Source of the DNA: Brevundimonas lenta
Lineage (GTDB): Bacteria > Pseudomonadota > Alphaproteobacteria > Caulobacterales > Caulobacteraceae
Assembly (NCBI RefSeq): GCF_014196335.1
Contig: NZ_JACIDM010000001.1
Location: 434,001 to 498,000 of the forward strand
DNA length: 64,000 nucleotides
Direction of reading: 5' to 3'
The position numbers and the translations under genes were made by a program. Of this stretch, positions 1-7,303 are shown in pieces (within the stretch, counting starts at the first letter, position 1; the number at the start of each line of letters is the position of its first letter). The notes under the pieces were generated by a model that was not told where the DNA came from, did not search any database, and saw only the letters and a program-made list of their open reading frames with translations.

Positions 1-120
1 CAGCTGCATCGAGCCGGGCACCAGGCCCTGGGCCTCGAGGAAGGCGGGTTCGCAGGGGGCGAGGACGTCGACGATGGCGTTGCCGACGGCGAGGACGTCG
101 TATTGAGCGGCTTGGGTCAT
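1..120 (-). CDS. PfkB-family (adenosine kinase-like) carbohydrate kinase, N-terminal fragment
   Basis: The start ATG (minus strand) is at 120 and the gene runs off the left edge, so only 40 residues are visible. They begin MTQAAQYDVLAVGNAIVDVL, the first beta strand and G-N-x-x-x-D substrate-binding turn typical of PfkB/ribokinase-fold kinases. Within that family, the 'YDVLAVGNAIVD' opening resembles the proteins annotated as adenosine kinase in alphaproteobacteria. These phosphorylate a nucleoside or sugar hydroxyl with ATP in the cytosol. Substrate cannot be decided from this fragment. Confidence 0.75.
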   Translation of the reverse strand, partial: MTQAAQYDVLAVGNAIVDVLAPCEPAFLEAQGLVPGSMQL

Positions 121-179
121 GGGCGCGCCATAGCGGTCCGGGCGCCGATTGGCGAGACTCCGGCGCGAATCCTGAGCTT

Positions 180-323
180 TCGTCATCCCCCGGCAAGGCG
201 CGTCAGCGACGCAGACCGGGGGACCCAGCGGCGCCCGAAGGGCGAAAATCCCACGCGCCCGTCGGGCCGGATCGCCTTCGGCGCCGCTGGGTTCCCCGGT
301 CGCTGCGCGCCGGGGAATGACGA
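180..323. repeat. Imperfect long inverted repeat (MITE/REP-like) between divergent genes
   Basis: The outer arms 181-193 and 310-322 are complementary with one mismatch. Inside them the left block (about 218-240) and right block (about 270-294) are again complementary, with small indels. The whole stretch folds back on itself around roughly 250. It fills most of the space between the kinase start and the ATP-grasp gene. It differs in sequence from the elements at 31807 and 48669, so it is a separate, more decayed family. No coding potential that I trust lies in it. Confidence 0.6.
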
Positions 324-347
324 TAGAAAAAGGGGGCGAACCCTGGC

Positions 348-1241
348 ATGAGCGTCGTCATGACCCGTATCGCCGTCCTGACCCCCGACCCCGCCGATCC
401 GTCCTACGCCGGCCAGTGGCCCGGGGTGCTGGAGCGCCTGTCCGACGCGCTCAAGGCGGCGGACGTGACGGTCGAGCCGACGCCGTGGACCGACCACATC
501 GGGGACGCCTCGGCCCTGACCGGCTATCCGCTGGTCCTGCCGTTGATCGTCTGGGGCTATCACCGCGATCACGACCGCTGGATGCAGGCCTGCGCCACCT
601 GGGCCGCCGCGGGCGTGCGTATGCTGAACCCCGCCGACGTCATCGCCTGGAACTCGGACAAGTCCTATCTCGGCCGCCTGGCTGACAAGGGCGTCGCCGT
701 GCCGGACACCATGTGGGTCGAGGGCGTGGACCAGGCCGACGTCGACGCCGCCTTCGACCGCTTCGGCGTCGATACGGTCGTGGTCAAGCCGCGCGTCTCC
801 GGCGGCGCGTGGAAGACCCTGCGCCTGTCGCGCGGCGAGACCATGGTCGACGCCCCCCAGGGCCCGGCGATGATCCAGCCCTATCTGCCGTCGATCGAGA
901 CGGAAGGCGAAACCAGCCTGCTGTTCTTCGGCGGCGCGCTCAGCCACGTGGTCAACAAGCGCCCGGTCGGCGGCGACTTCCGTATCCAGGTGCAGTTCGG
1001 CGGCCAGTACGTCGCCCTTCCCGAACCGCCCGCGGCCGCGCTGGCGCTGGCGCAACAGACCCTGGCCGCGATCGACGAGGACCTCCTCTACGCCCGCATC
1101 GACATGGCCCAGGCCCCCGAGGGCGGCTGGCGTCTGATGGAGGCCGAACTTATCGAACCGGACTTCTATCTCGGCTCGGCGCCCGACGGCGGCGCGAAGT
1201 TCGCGGCAGCGGTGAAGGTCAGGCTTGAGGCCAGCGCCTGA
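348..1241 (+). CDS. ATP-grasp domain protein (RimK/glutathione synthetase-like)
   Basis: A 297-residue cytosolic protein with an N-terminal Rossmann-like half (MTRIAVLTPDPADPSY onward), then the ATP-grasp lid and core. The segment around 143-150 (TVVVKPRVSGG) supplies the ATP-binding Lys and glycine-rich loop, and the C-terminal part MEAELIEPDFYLG carries the metal-binding acidic residues of the fold. ATP-grasp enzymes join a carboxylate to an amine or thiol through an acyl phosphate; the substrate here is unknown. ATG 348 and ATG 360 are both possible starts. It converges on the membrane-protein gene at 1219 and overlaps it by 23 bp. Confidence 0.85.
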   Translation: MSVVMTRIAVLTPDPADPSYAGQWPGVLERLSDALKAADVTVEPTPWTDHIGDASALTGYPLVLPLIVWGYHRDHDRWMQACATWAAAGVRMLNPADVIAWNSDKSYLGRLADKGVAVPDTMWVEGVDQADVDAAFDRFGVDTVVVKPRVSGGAWKTLRLSRGETMVDAPQGPAMIQPYLPSIETEGETSLLFFGGALSHVVNKRPVGGDFRIQVQFGGQYVALPEPPAAALALAQQTLAAIDEDLLYARIDMAQAPEGGWRLMEAELIEPDFYLGSAPDGGAKFAAAVKVRLEASA

Positions 1242-1698
1242 GGTTTCCCAGCGCCAATAGCAGGACGCAGGAAAACAGCCCGAACGCAGCCTGTAGCAGC
1301 GCATCCAGGTAGTTGACCGAAAGGAAGTAGGCGCGCGCATCGGCGAGCGTCCAGTCGGAGGTGTTCGACCAGGCCCTGGCGAAAGCGAGCTCTGAACTCG
1401 CGATCTCCCAAATGCCCGAGACCACACCTACCGCTGCGCAGCATACAGCCACCGTCCGGAGCCTGCGGCGTGAAGCTGGCCGGAGAAGCAGGCAACCACC
1501 CCACAGCAGCAGCGCCGCCATAACCAAACGCGGGCCCGCTGAAGAGAGAAAGGGCGGGAGCAGGAGATAGATGACGATTCGGCCGATACTCTCGTCCTGG
1601 CTGGAGACCACGATCGGAGAGAGGCCGACGATCGCCACCAGAACTATCGCCAGCGCGACGGCCGATAGCGTCAACAGGGGCAGGGAGCGGTTTGTCAC
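1219..1698 (-). CDS. Small polytopic membrane protein, unknown function
   Basis: A 159-residue protein starting at GTG (1698). It has about four to five hydrophobic segments: residues 6-30, 40-55, 58-75, 83-103 and 135-152. I recognise no family motif. It begins 4 nt after the nth stop on the same strand, so it is probably translated from the nth transcript, and it overlaps the 3' end of the convergent ATP-grasp gene. Its role cannot be inferred from nth, which is a cytosolic DNA repair enzyme. Confidence 0.65.
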   Translation of the reverse strand: MTNRSLPLLTLSAVALAIVLVAIVGLSPIVVSSQDESIGRIVIYLLLPPFLSSAGPRLVMAALLLWGGCLLLRPASRRRLRTVAVCCAAVGVVSGIWEIASSELAFARAWSNTSDWTLADARAYFLSVNYLDALLQAAFGLFSCVLLLALGNLRRWPQA

Positions 1699-1702
1699 CG
1701 AC

Positions 1703-2458
1703 CTATGCCGCCTCGCCCAGGGCCTGCAGTCCCGCGCGGCTCGGGCACAGGTCGCTGATCACGCAGCTGGAGCATTTCGGCTTGCGCGCCGTGCAGGTGT
1801 AGCGGCCGTGCAGGATCAGCCAGTGGTGGGCCTTGGGCAGCCACTCCTCGGGCACCACGCGGTGCAGCTGCGCCTCGACCTTGTCGGGGGTGCCGGCGTT
1901 GGCGAGGCCGAGGCGATGCGAGACGCGGAAGACGTGGGTGTCGACGGCGATGGCCGGTTCGATGCCCAGTTCGTTCAGCACCACGCTGGCGGTCTTGCGG
2001 CCGACGCCGGGCAGGGCTTGCAGCGCCTCGCGGTTCAGCGGGATCTCGCCGCCGTGCTGCTCCAGCACGATGCGGCTCAGGGCGATGACGTTGCGCGCCT
2101 TGCCGCGATAGAGGCCGATGGAGCTGATGTACGAAACCAGCCCCTCCTCGCCGAGCGCGAGCATTTTCGCCGGGGTGTCGGCGACCTTGAACAGCTTGTC
2201 GGTGGCCTTGTTGACCCCGACGTCGGTGGCCTGGGCCGACAGGGCGACGGCGACGACCAGGGTGTAGGGGCTGGACCAGTTCAGCTCGGTCTTCGGGTCG
2301 GGCATGATCGCCGACAGCCGTTCGAAGATGGTCTCGACCCGATCCTCGTCCGGCGGCCAGCGCAGCACGGGGACCATGGCGCCGGTCATGACGGCCGGGC
2401 GTTTCGGGGCGACCGCCTTCGCACGGGATCGGGGTTTGGCGCCGGCGGGTTTGACCAT
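1703..2458 (-). CDS. nth: Endonuclease III, DNA glycosylase/AP lyase
   Basis: A 251-residue base-excision repair enzyme that removes oxidised pyrimidines and cleaves the abasic site by beta-elimination. The helix-hairpin-helix LPGVGRKTASVVL (149-161) contains catalytic Lys155. Catalytic Asp173 lies in AVDTHVFRV. The C-terminal 4Fe-4S ligands are Cys222, 229, 232 and 238 in the expected C-x6-C-x2-C-x5-C spacing. The ORF is open to 2512, but I choose ATG 2458 because the extra 18 residues resemble nothing in the family. The basic N-terminal tail (KPRSRAKAVAPKR) is a little longer than in E. coli. Divergent from the serine hydrolase. Confidence 0.97.
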   Translation of the reverse strand: MVKPAGAKPRSRAKAVAPKRPAVMTGAMVPVLRWPPDEDRVETIFERLSAIMPDPKTELNWSSPYTLVVAVALSAQATDVGVNKATDKLFKVADTPAKMLALGEEGLVSYISSIGLYRGKARNVIALSRIVLEQHGGEIPLNREALQALPGVGRKTASVVLNELGIEPAIAVDTHVFRVSHRLGLANAGTPDKVEAQLHRVVPEEWLPKAHHWLILHGRYTCTARKPKCSSCVISDLCPSRAGLQALGEAA

Positions 2459-2570
2459 GGCTGACCGATAGCGCGTTTCCCGGCCGATCCAAGACCCTTG
2501 CCCCCGGCACATTACACAAGCTTAAGCTGATCGGCCGCATCCGCCAGCGCAGGTTGTGGTCTCTACCAGC

Positions 2571-2587
2571 GGCGTGAAGGTCACGCC
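2571..2587. promoter_or_regulatory. 17-bp perfect inverted repeat just upstream of the Shine-Dalgarno of the serine hydrolase
   Basis: GGCGTGAAGGTCACGCC has 7-bp perfect arms around a 3-nt loop. It ends 3 nt before the GAGGGG ribosome-binding site at 2591-2596 of the gene starting at 2603. As DNA it could be a repressor site; as RNA it is a hairpin abutting the ribosome site. Nothing in the window identifies a ligand or regulator. Confidence 0.35.
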
Positions 2588-2602
2588 TGAGAGGGGCTAA
2601 CG

Positions 2603-3961
2603 ATGTCAAAGACCATTCTGTCCAGCGGTGCGCGCATCGCCTTCGTCGCCGCCGCGCTTGTCCTTTGCGCCGCGCCTGCCCTGGCCCAGGACGTCGACCG
2701 GATGGACCAGATCGTCCGCGCCGCCGCCGACCGGGACGAGTTCTCGGGCTCGGTGCTGGTGGCCCGCGACGGCGAGATCCTGCTGGACCGCGGCTACGGC
2801 ATGGCCAACCGCGAATGGGGCGTGCCCAACGCCGGCGACACCCGCTTCCGCCTCGCCTCGGTCAGCAAACAGTTCACCGCCGTCGCCGTCGTGCTGCTGG
2901 CCGAGCGCGGCCTGGTCGATCTCGATGCGCCGGTGAAGACGTATCTGCCCGACGCCCCGGCCGCCTGGGACGCGGTGACCGTGCGCCACCTGCTGAACCA
3001 CACCTCGGGCGTACCCAATTTCACCGCCTTCGACGACTATGCGGCGTCGAAGACCTTGCCGACGACGCCCGCCGAACTGATCGGCCGCTTCCGCGACCGG
3101 CCGCTCGACTTCCAGCCGGGCGAGCGCTGGCTGTATTCGAACTCCGGCTACGTCCTGCTGACCGCGATCATCGAAAAGGTCAGCGGCCAGTCCTACGCCG
3201 ACTTCGTCACCGCCAACCTGTTCCAGCCGCTGGGCATGAGCGACAGCGGTTACGATCGCCACGACCTCGTGCTGCCCCGCCGCGCCTCGGGCTATTCCCC
3301 GTCGTCGGCTGGCGTCGTCAACGCCGACTACATCGACATGAGCGTTCCCCAGGGCGCCGGCGGCCTCTATTCGACGACGCGCGACCTGCTGAAGTGGGAG
3401 CAGGGCCTGTTCGGCGGCCGGTTGCTGAACGCCGACTCCATGCGCGCCCTGACCACCCCCGGCCGCAACGACTACGCCCTCGGGCTTCGCGTCACCGAGA
3501 CGGACGGCGACACCGTCATCAGCCACAACGGCGGCATCGAGGGCTTCAACACCTACCTCGGCTACGAGACCGGCGACCGGCTGACGGTCGTGGTGCTGGG
3601 CAACCTCAACGGCCTCGCGCCTGACACGCTCGGCACGGATCTGATGACCCTCGCCCGCGGTGGAACCGTCACCCTGCACGGCGAGCGCCAGGCCATCGCC
3701 GTCGCGCCCGAAGCCCTGCATGCCTACGAGGGCGTCTACGAAGCCACCCCGACCTTCGCCTTCACCATGTCGGTGGTCGACGGCAAGCTGATGACCCAGG
3801 CCACCGGCCAGGACCAGTTCGAACTGTTCGCCGAAGGCCCCGACGCCTTCTTCCTGACCGTGGTCGACGCCCGCGTGGTCTTCACCCGCGATGCCTCGGG
3901 CGCGGTCGACGGCATGGTCCTGCACCAGAACGGCCGGCAGCTGCAGGTGAAAAAGAAGTAG
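2603..3961 (+). CDS. Secreted beta-lactamase-family serine hydrolase (class C / PBP-like)
   Basis: A 452-residue protein. An N-terminal signal peptide ends near ALAQ (residue 29), placing it in the periplasm or outside the cell. The catalytic SxxK tetrad is S86-V-S-K89. A Tyr-x-Asn motif occurs in YSNSGYV near 175, and the third motif is HNGG near 311. This is the fold of AmpC, DD-peptidases and EstB-type esterases; sequence alone does not separate peptidase, esterase and lactamase. The last ~100 residues form a separate beta-rich C-terminal domain, common in this family. ATG 2603 follows a good GAGGGG site. Confidence 0.9.
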   Translation: MSKTILSSGARIAFVAAALVLCAAPALAQDVDRMDQIVRAAADRDEFSGSVLVARDGEILLDRGYGMANREWGVPNAGDTRFRLASVSKQFTAVAVVLLAERGLVDLDAPVKTYLPDAPAAWDAVTVRHLLNHTSGVPNFTAFDDYAASKTLPTTPAELIGRFRDRPLDFQPGERWLYSNSGYVLLTAIIEKVSGQSYADFVTANLFQPLGMSDSGYDRHDLVLPRRASGYSPSSAGVVNADYIDMSVPQGAGGLYSTTRDLLKWEQGLFGGRLLNADSMRALTTPGRNDYALGLRVTETDGDTVISHNGGIEGFNTYLGYETGDRLTVVVLGNLNGLAPDTLGTDLMTLARGGTVTLHGERQAIAVAPEALHAYEGVYEATPTFAFTMSVVDGKLMTQATGQDQFELFAEGPDAFFLTVVDARVVFTRDASGAVDGMVLHQNGRQLQVKKK

Positions 3962-3982
3962 GGAGCGACGAGCCGGGACCGG

Positions 3983-4699
3983 TCAGATCTCCGGGGCGGG
4001 TACGGGGTCCGGTCTTGGCCACCGCCTGCCGTCGGAATCGGTGTAGGGCCTGCCCAGCTCGCCGCGGTCGGGACCCTGTCTGCCGTTCGACCATCCGGTC
4101 AGGTCGAACATCATGTTGCCGAGGTCATAGACCGGCCCGTCCGACACGCCCCACCGGTTGATGAAGCGATAGCCTCCGGGTCCGTTCGCCTCGATCAGGA
4201 AGACGACGCCGTCGATCCCGCTGAGGCATGAGTCCGGCGGGAGGTTCAGAACGCGGGAGGAGGCGAGAAAGGCGATGATCGGCTCCACCTCGGCCTTCGC
4301 CAGGTCGCGAGTGATGTGATCGGGGCCTTCGCGGACGATGACCTGGTCCACGACCCGCGTTGCCGTCAGGCGTGGCTGCTCGCCGTACAGATCGTCGATC
4401 CGGACGACGACGGGTTCGACGAAGGCCGGCAGGAAGGTGAAGCGAAGGGTCGTCGTCCCGGCCGGAGGCTTGCTGAAATAGAGCGAAGGCTCGCTGACCC
4501 GGCGGAGCGGTTTGGCGAACCAGTCTTCAACGCTCGTATCGATGGCTCCCCGCGTCCCATCGTAGTCGAGCGTGCACGGGTAGGACCCCTTGTAGAGGGC
4601 GGGATCGAAATACGGACTCCGGCTCTCGCTGGTCCAGGCGGCGAAGAGCGCGGCGATGATCATGCCCAGGACCAGGACGATCCCCATTCCCCGATGCAT
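3983..4699 (-). CDS. Hypothetical membrane-anchored or secreted protein
   Basis: A 238-residue protein starting MHRGMGIVLVLGMIIAALFAAW, an uncleaved anchor or signal peptide (residues 5-22), followed by an exported domain of mixed character. Cysteines at YPCTLDY and DSCLSG could form a disulfide. ATG 4699 follows GGGAGAC on the minus strand. I recognise no domain. It lies downstream of the flavin amine oxidase on the same strand (83-bp gap) and converges on the serine hydrolase. The open frame continues upstream antisense to the oxidase, but that part is a shadow. Confidence 0.7.
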   Translation of the reverse strand: MHRGMGIVLVLGMIIAALFAAWTSESRSPYFDPALYKGSYPCTLDYDGTRGAIDTSVEDWFAKPLRRVSEPSLYFSKPPAGTTTLRFTFLPAFVEPVVVRIDDLYGEQPRLTATRVVDQVIVREGPDHITRDLAKAEVEPIIAFLASSRVLNLPPDSCLSGIDGVVFLIEANGPGGYRFINRWGVSDGPVYDLGNMMFDLTGWSNGRQGPDRGELGRPYTDSDGRRWPRPDPVPAPEI

Positions 4700-4782
4700 G
4701 CCCGTCTCCCGACCGTCAAAGCTCCACGGCAGTTGTGACCCCTCCCGGCGGCTCCGTCCAATCCCTGCGCCGGCCTGACGGA

Positions 4783-6033
4783 TCAGGTTCGAATGCTCAG
4801 CGCCGCCAGCGCTTCGCGCGCCGCGCGTTCGCCCTCCATCCACGCCCCGTGCGCCGTGCCGTAGAAGGCCTCCGCCGTCGCCTCGCCGGCGATGAAGATG
4901 CGGTTCTCCAGCGGTGTCTTGAGCACGGCGCGGTCCCCGGCGTGGCCGGGCAGGGCGTGGGAGTAGGCGCCCAGGGACCAGGGATCGGCGCCCCACGTTG
5001 AGGCGGCGACGGGGGCGAGGCGTTTGCGCATGTCCGAGCCCAGCAGGTGGACCAGCTCGTCGGTGGCGAAGGCGAAGAAGGCGGGCTCGCCCTCGGCCTC
5101 CAGCTGGCGGGCGATGTCGCCGCCGAACCAGGCCTCGATCATCGGGCGACCGAAGGGGCGCAGATGATAGCCGGCGGTGTCTGAGGTGTCGGATCGGCCC
5201 CACAGCTGGCTGTCGGGCGGGAAGTCGTCGGCGCCCGTGACCGTCATGTGCAGCTTCGAGGCCAGGCCGAGCGGCAGGTGGGCGGCGGCCTCGACCAGGT
5301 CCGGCAGGGGCGGGTCGAGGCGGAGGGTTTCGCGGGCGATCAGGTCGGTGGGGACGGTGACGATGACGGCGCGCGCTTCGACCACGCCCTTCGCCGTGGT
5401 CAGCTTCAGGGTCGGGCCCGCGCGGTCGACGCGGCTGACCGCGCAGTCGGTGACGACCGGGATGCCCGCGCCCAGATGCGCGACCAGCCGGCCATAGCCC
5501 TCGACGACCCGCCAGTTCACCCCGGTGTCGCGATAGGCGTCGTAGTCGAGGATCGAGACCTCGGCGAAACGGGCCCCGTTCAGCGCGCCCGAGATGGCGT
5601 CGATGCGGGCGTTCCAGCGGCTGCCGGGATCGAACAGGGTCGAGGCGGGGCCTTCCCGGTTCGCCGCAGCGGCCTCGGCCACCCGCTCCTCGAAGGCGGT
5701 GAAGGCCTCGTGGAAATCGGCCTGCTCCGCCGGCGACATCTCGTGATTGAAGGCCTGCCTGCGCCACGGCGGCGGGGTGCGATCGACGGTGAAGCCCTCG
5801 GCCTCGGCCCGTTCGGCCAGCACGTTCTCGTCGGCCGAGTGCAGCCAGCCGCAGCCCATGTCCAGGCCGTGGCCGTCAAAGGCGAGGGTGTGGGCCCGGC
5901 CGCCGATACGCTCTCGCGCCTCCAGAACGGCGACGGACAGCGGCTGTCCGGACAGGGCGCGCGCGGCCGCGATGCCGGCGGCGCCGGCGCCGATGACGGC
6001 GATGTCGAGGGAGGCGGGGAGGGGGTTTGTCAT
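4783..6033 (-). CDS. FAD-dependent amine oxidase family protein
   Basis: A 416-residue flavoprotein. The N-terminal dinucleotide-binding motif is VIGAGAAGIAAARAL (about 12-27), followed by the acidic strand end VLEARERIGGRAHT, the typical amine-oxidase/polyamine-oxidase signature. The C-terminal FAD-contact segment is IFIAGEATAEAFYGTAHGA. Such enzymes oxidise primary or secondary amines to imines with release of H2O2; the substrate is not evident. I chose ATG 6033 because the long upstream extension in this frame runs through the divergent efflux promoter and gene. It shares its upstream region with emrA. Confidence 0.9.
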   Translation of the reverse strand: MTNPLPASLDIAVIGAGAAGIAAARALSGQPLSVAVLEARERIGGRAHTLAFDGHGLDMGCGWLHSADENVLAERAEAEGFTVDRTPPPWRRQAFNHEMSPAEQADFHEAFTAFEERVAEAAAANREGPASTLFDPGSRWNARIDAISGALNGARFAEVSILDYDAYRDTGVNWRVVEGYGRLVAHLGAGIPVVTDCAVSRVDRAGPTLKLTTAKGVVEARAVIVTVPTDLIARETLRLDPPLPDLVEAAAHLPLGLASKLHMTVTGADDFPPDSQLWGRSDTSDTAGYHLRPFGRPMIEAWFGGDIARQLEAEGEPAFFAFATDELVHLLGSDMRKRLAPVAASTWGADPWSLGAYSHALPGHAGDRAVLKTPLENRIFIAGEATAEAFYGTAHGAWMEGERAAREALAALSIRT

Positions 6034-6087
6034 CACAGACCTTAACGGGGCGAAACATGACGTGTTGCGGCGCCGAAACAAGCGGAG

Positions 6088-6116
6088 TTGATTTTTGGAC
6101 GGTTCTGTCCATTTAT
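6088..6116 (+). promoter_or_regulatory. Promoter with embedded palindromic operator for the EmrAB-TetR operon
   Basis: A -35-like TTGATT (6088-6093) is separated by 17 bp from a -10-like ATTTAT (6111-6116). The spacer and -10 edge hold TGGACGGTTCTGTCCA (6096-6111), an imperfect palindrome with six of eight positions symmetric. An operator placed between -35 and -10 is the classic position for a TetR repressor, and a TetR gene is the third gene of this operon. This is inference from position and symmetry only. Confidence 0.5.
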
Positions 6117-6156
6117 GCGGCCAATCCTCCCCCGATCTCCTCCCCGAGTTCCGTTC

Positions 6157-7269
6157 ATGACCCTCACCCCGGTCCAGAAAAAGCGTCTGCCGTTGATCGT
6201 CGCCGCCGTCGTGGGCCTCGCCCTGATCGTCGGCGGGGTCGTCTGGTGGCAGGGCAAGCAGCGGTGGGAAGCCACCGACAACGCCTTCGTCCAGGCTGAC
6301 ACCACTGAGGTCAGCCCGCAGATCGACGGCTATGTCGTCGAGGTGCTGGTGGCCGACAACCAGCGCGTCGAGGCCGGCCAGGTGCTGATCCGTCTCGATG
6401 ATGCGGACGCCAAGGCCAACCTCGCCCAGGCGGAGGCCCAGCTGTCCGCCCTGCAGGCCGGGGTGCAGAACGTCGACGCCCGCGCCGAGCAGGAGCAGGC
6501 GATGATCGCCTCGCGCGCTGCCGCCGTGACCCAGGCCCAGGCCCAGGCCGAACTGGCCAGCCAGCAGGTCGCCCGCTACGGCCAACTGGCCGAGAAGGGC
6601 TGGGTCTCGCAGCAGCGCATCGAAACCGAACGCGCCGGCGTCCGCACCGCCCAGGCCTCGGTCGCCGAGGCGCAGGCCGCCCTGGTCGCCGAACAGCGCG
6701 CCGCCGGCGTGCTGGGCTCGACCCGCAATCAGTCGGTCGCCTCGGTCGAACAGGCCCGCGCCGCCGTCGACAAGGCCCGCATCGCGCTCGACCGCACCGT
6801 CATCCGCGCGCCGGTGTCCGGCGTCGTCGGCGCCCGCGGCGTCCGCGTGGGCCAGTACGTGCGTCCGGGCGGGACCATCCTGTCGATCGTGCCGCTGGGC
6901 GACACCTATGTGGTGGCCAACTTCAAGGAGACGCAGATGGACCGTCTGCGCCTCGGCCAGACGGTCGAGATCAAGGCCGACGCCTTCAAGGGCGAGCCGC
7001 TGGTCGGCCACATCGACAGCTTCGCACCGGCGACGGGTTCGGAGTTCGCCCTGATCCCGATCGAGAACGCCACCGGCAACTTCACCAAGATCACCCAACG
7101 CGTCCCGGTGCGCATCCGCGTCGACCGCCGCGAAGGCGCCGCCCTGCGTCCCGGCCTGTCGGTCGAGGTCAAGGTCGACCTGAAGAGCGACGGCACCCTC
7201 AGCTTCGCCGAGGCCGCGACGGGCTCCATGCAGACCGCCGAGGCGACGACGGAGGTGGCGAGCCGGTGA
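6157..7269 (+). CDS. emrA: HlyD/EmrA-family membrane fusion protein of an MFS efflux pump
   Basis: A 370-residue periplasmic adaptor. One N-terminal transmembrane helix (about 11-32, ending VVWW) is followed by ATDNAFVQADTTEVSPQIDG, the first biotinyl-lipoyl half-motif. Then come an Ala/Gln-rich alpha-helical hairpin coiled coil (about 85-200) and the second lipoyl half, DRTVIRAPVSGVVGARGVRVG. It couples the inner-membrane transporter to an outer-membrane channel, which is not encoded here. ATG 6157 is preferred over upstream in-frame ATGs because these fall inside or before the proposed -10 at 6111-6116. emrB follows after a 34-nt gap. Confidence 0.93.
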   Translation: MTLTPVQKKRLPLIVAAVVGLALIVGGVVWWQGKQRWEATDNAFVQADTTEVSPQIDGYVVEVLVADNQRVEAGQVLIRLDDADAKANLAQAEAQLSALQAGVQNVDARAEQEQAMIASRAAAVTQAQAQAELASQQVARYGQLAEKGWVSQQRIETERAGVRTAQASVAEAQAALVAEQRAAGVLGSTRNQSVASVEQARAAVDKARIALDRTVIRAPVSGVVGARGVRVGQYVRPGGTILSIVPLGDTYVVANFKETQMDRLRLGQTVEIKADAFKGEPLVGHIDSFAPATGSEFALIPIENATGNFTKITQRVPVRIRVDRREGAALRPGLSVEVKVDLKSDGTLSFAEAATGSMQTAEATTEVASR

Positions 7270-7303
7270 TCCCGGCTCCCGGACCCTCCGCGGAACTCAT
7301 GTC

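Noticed and set aside
6034..7098. N-terminal extension of the amine oxidase frame through the emrA gene
   Set aside because: The extension is antisense to a well-supported membrane fusion protein and covers its promoter; the flavoprotein motif starts right after ATG 6033.
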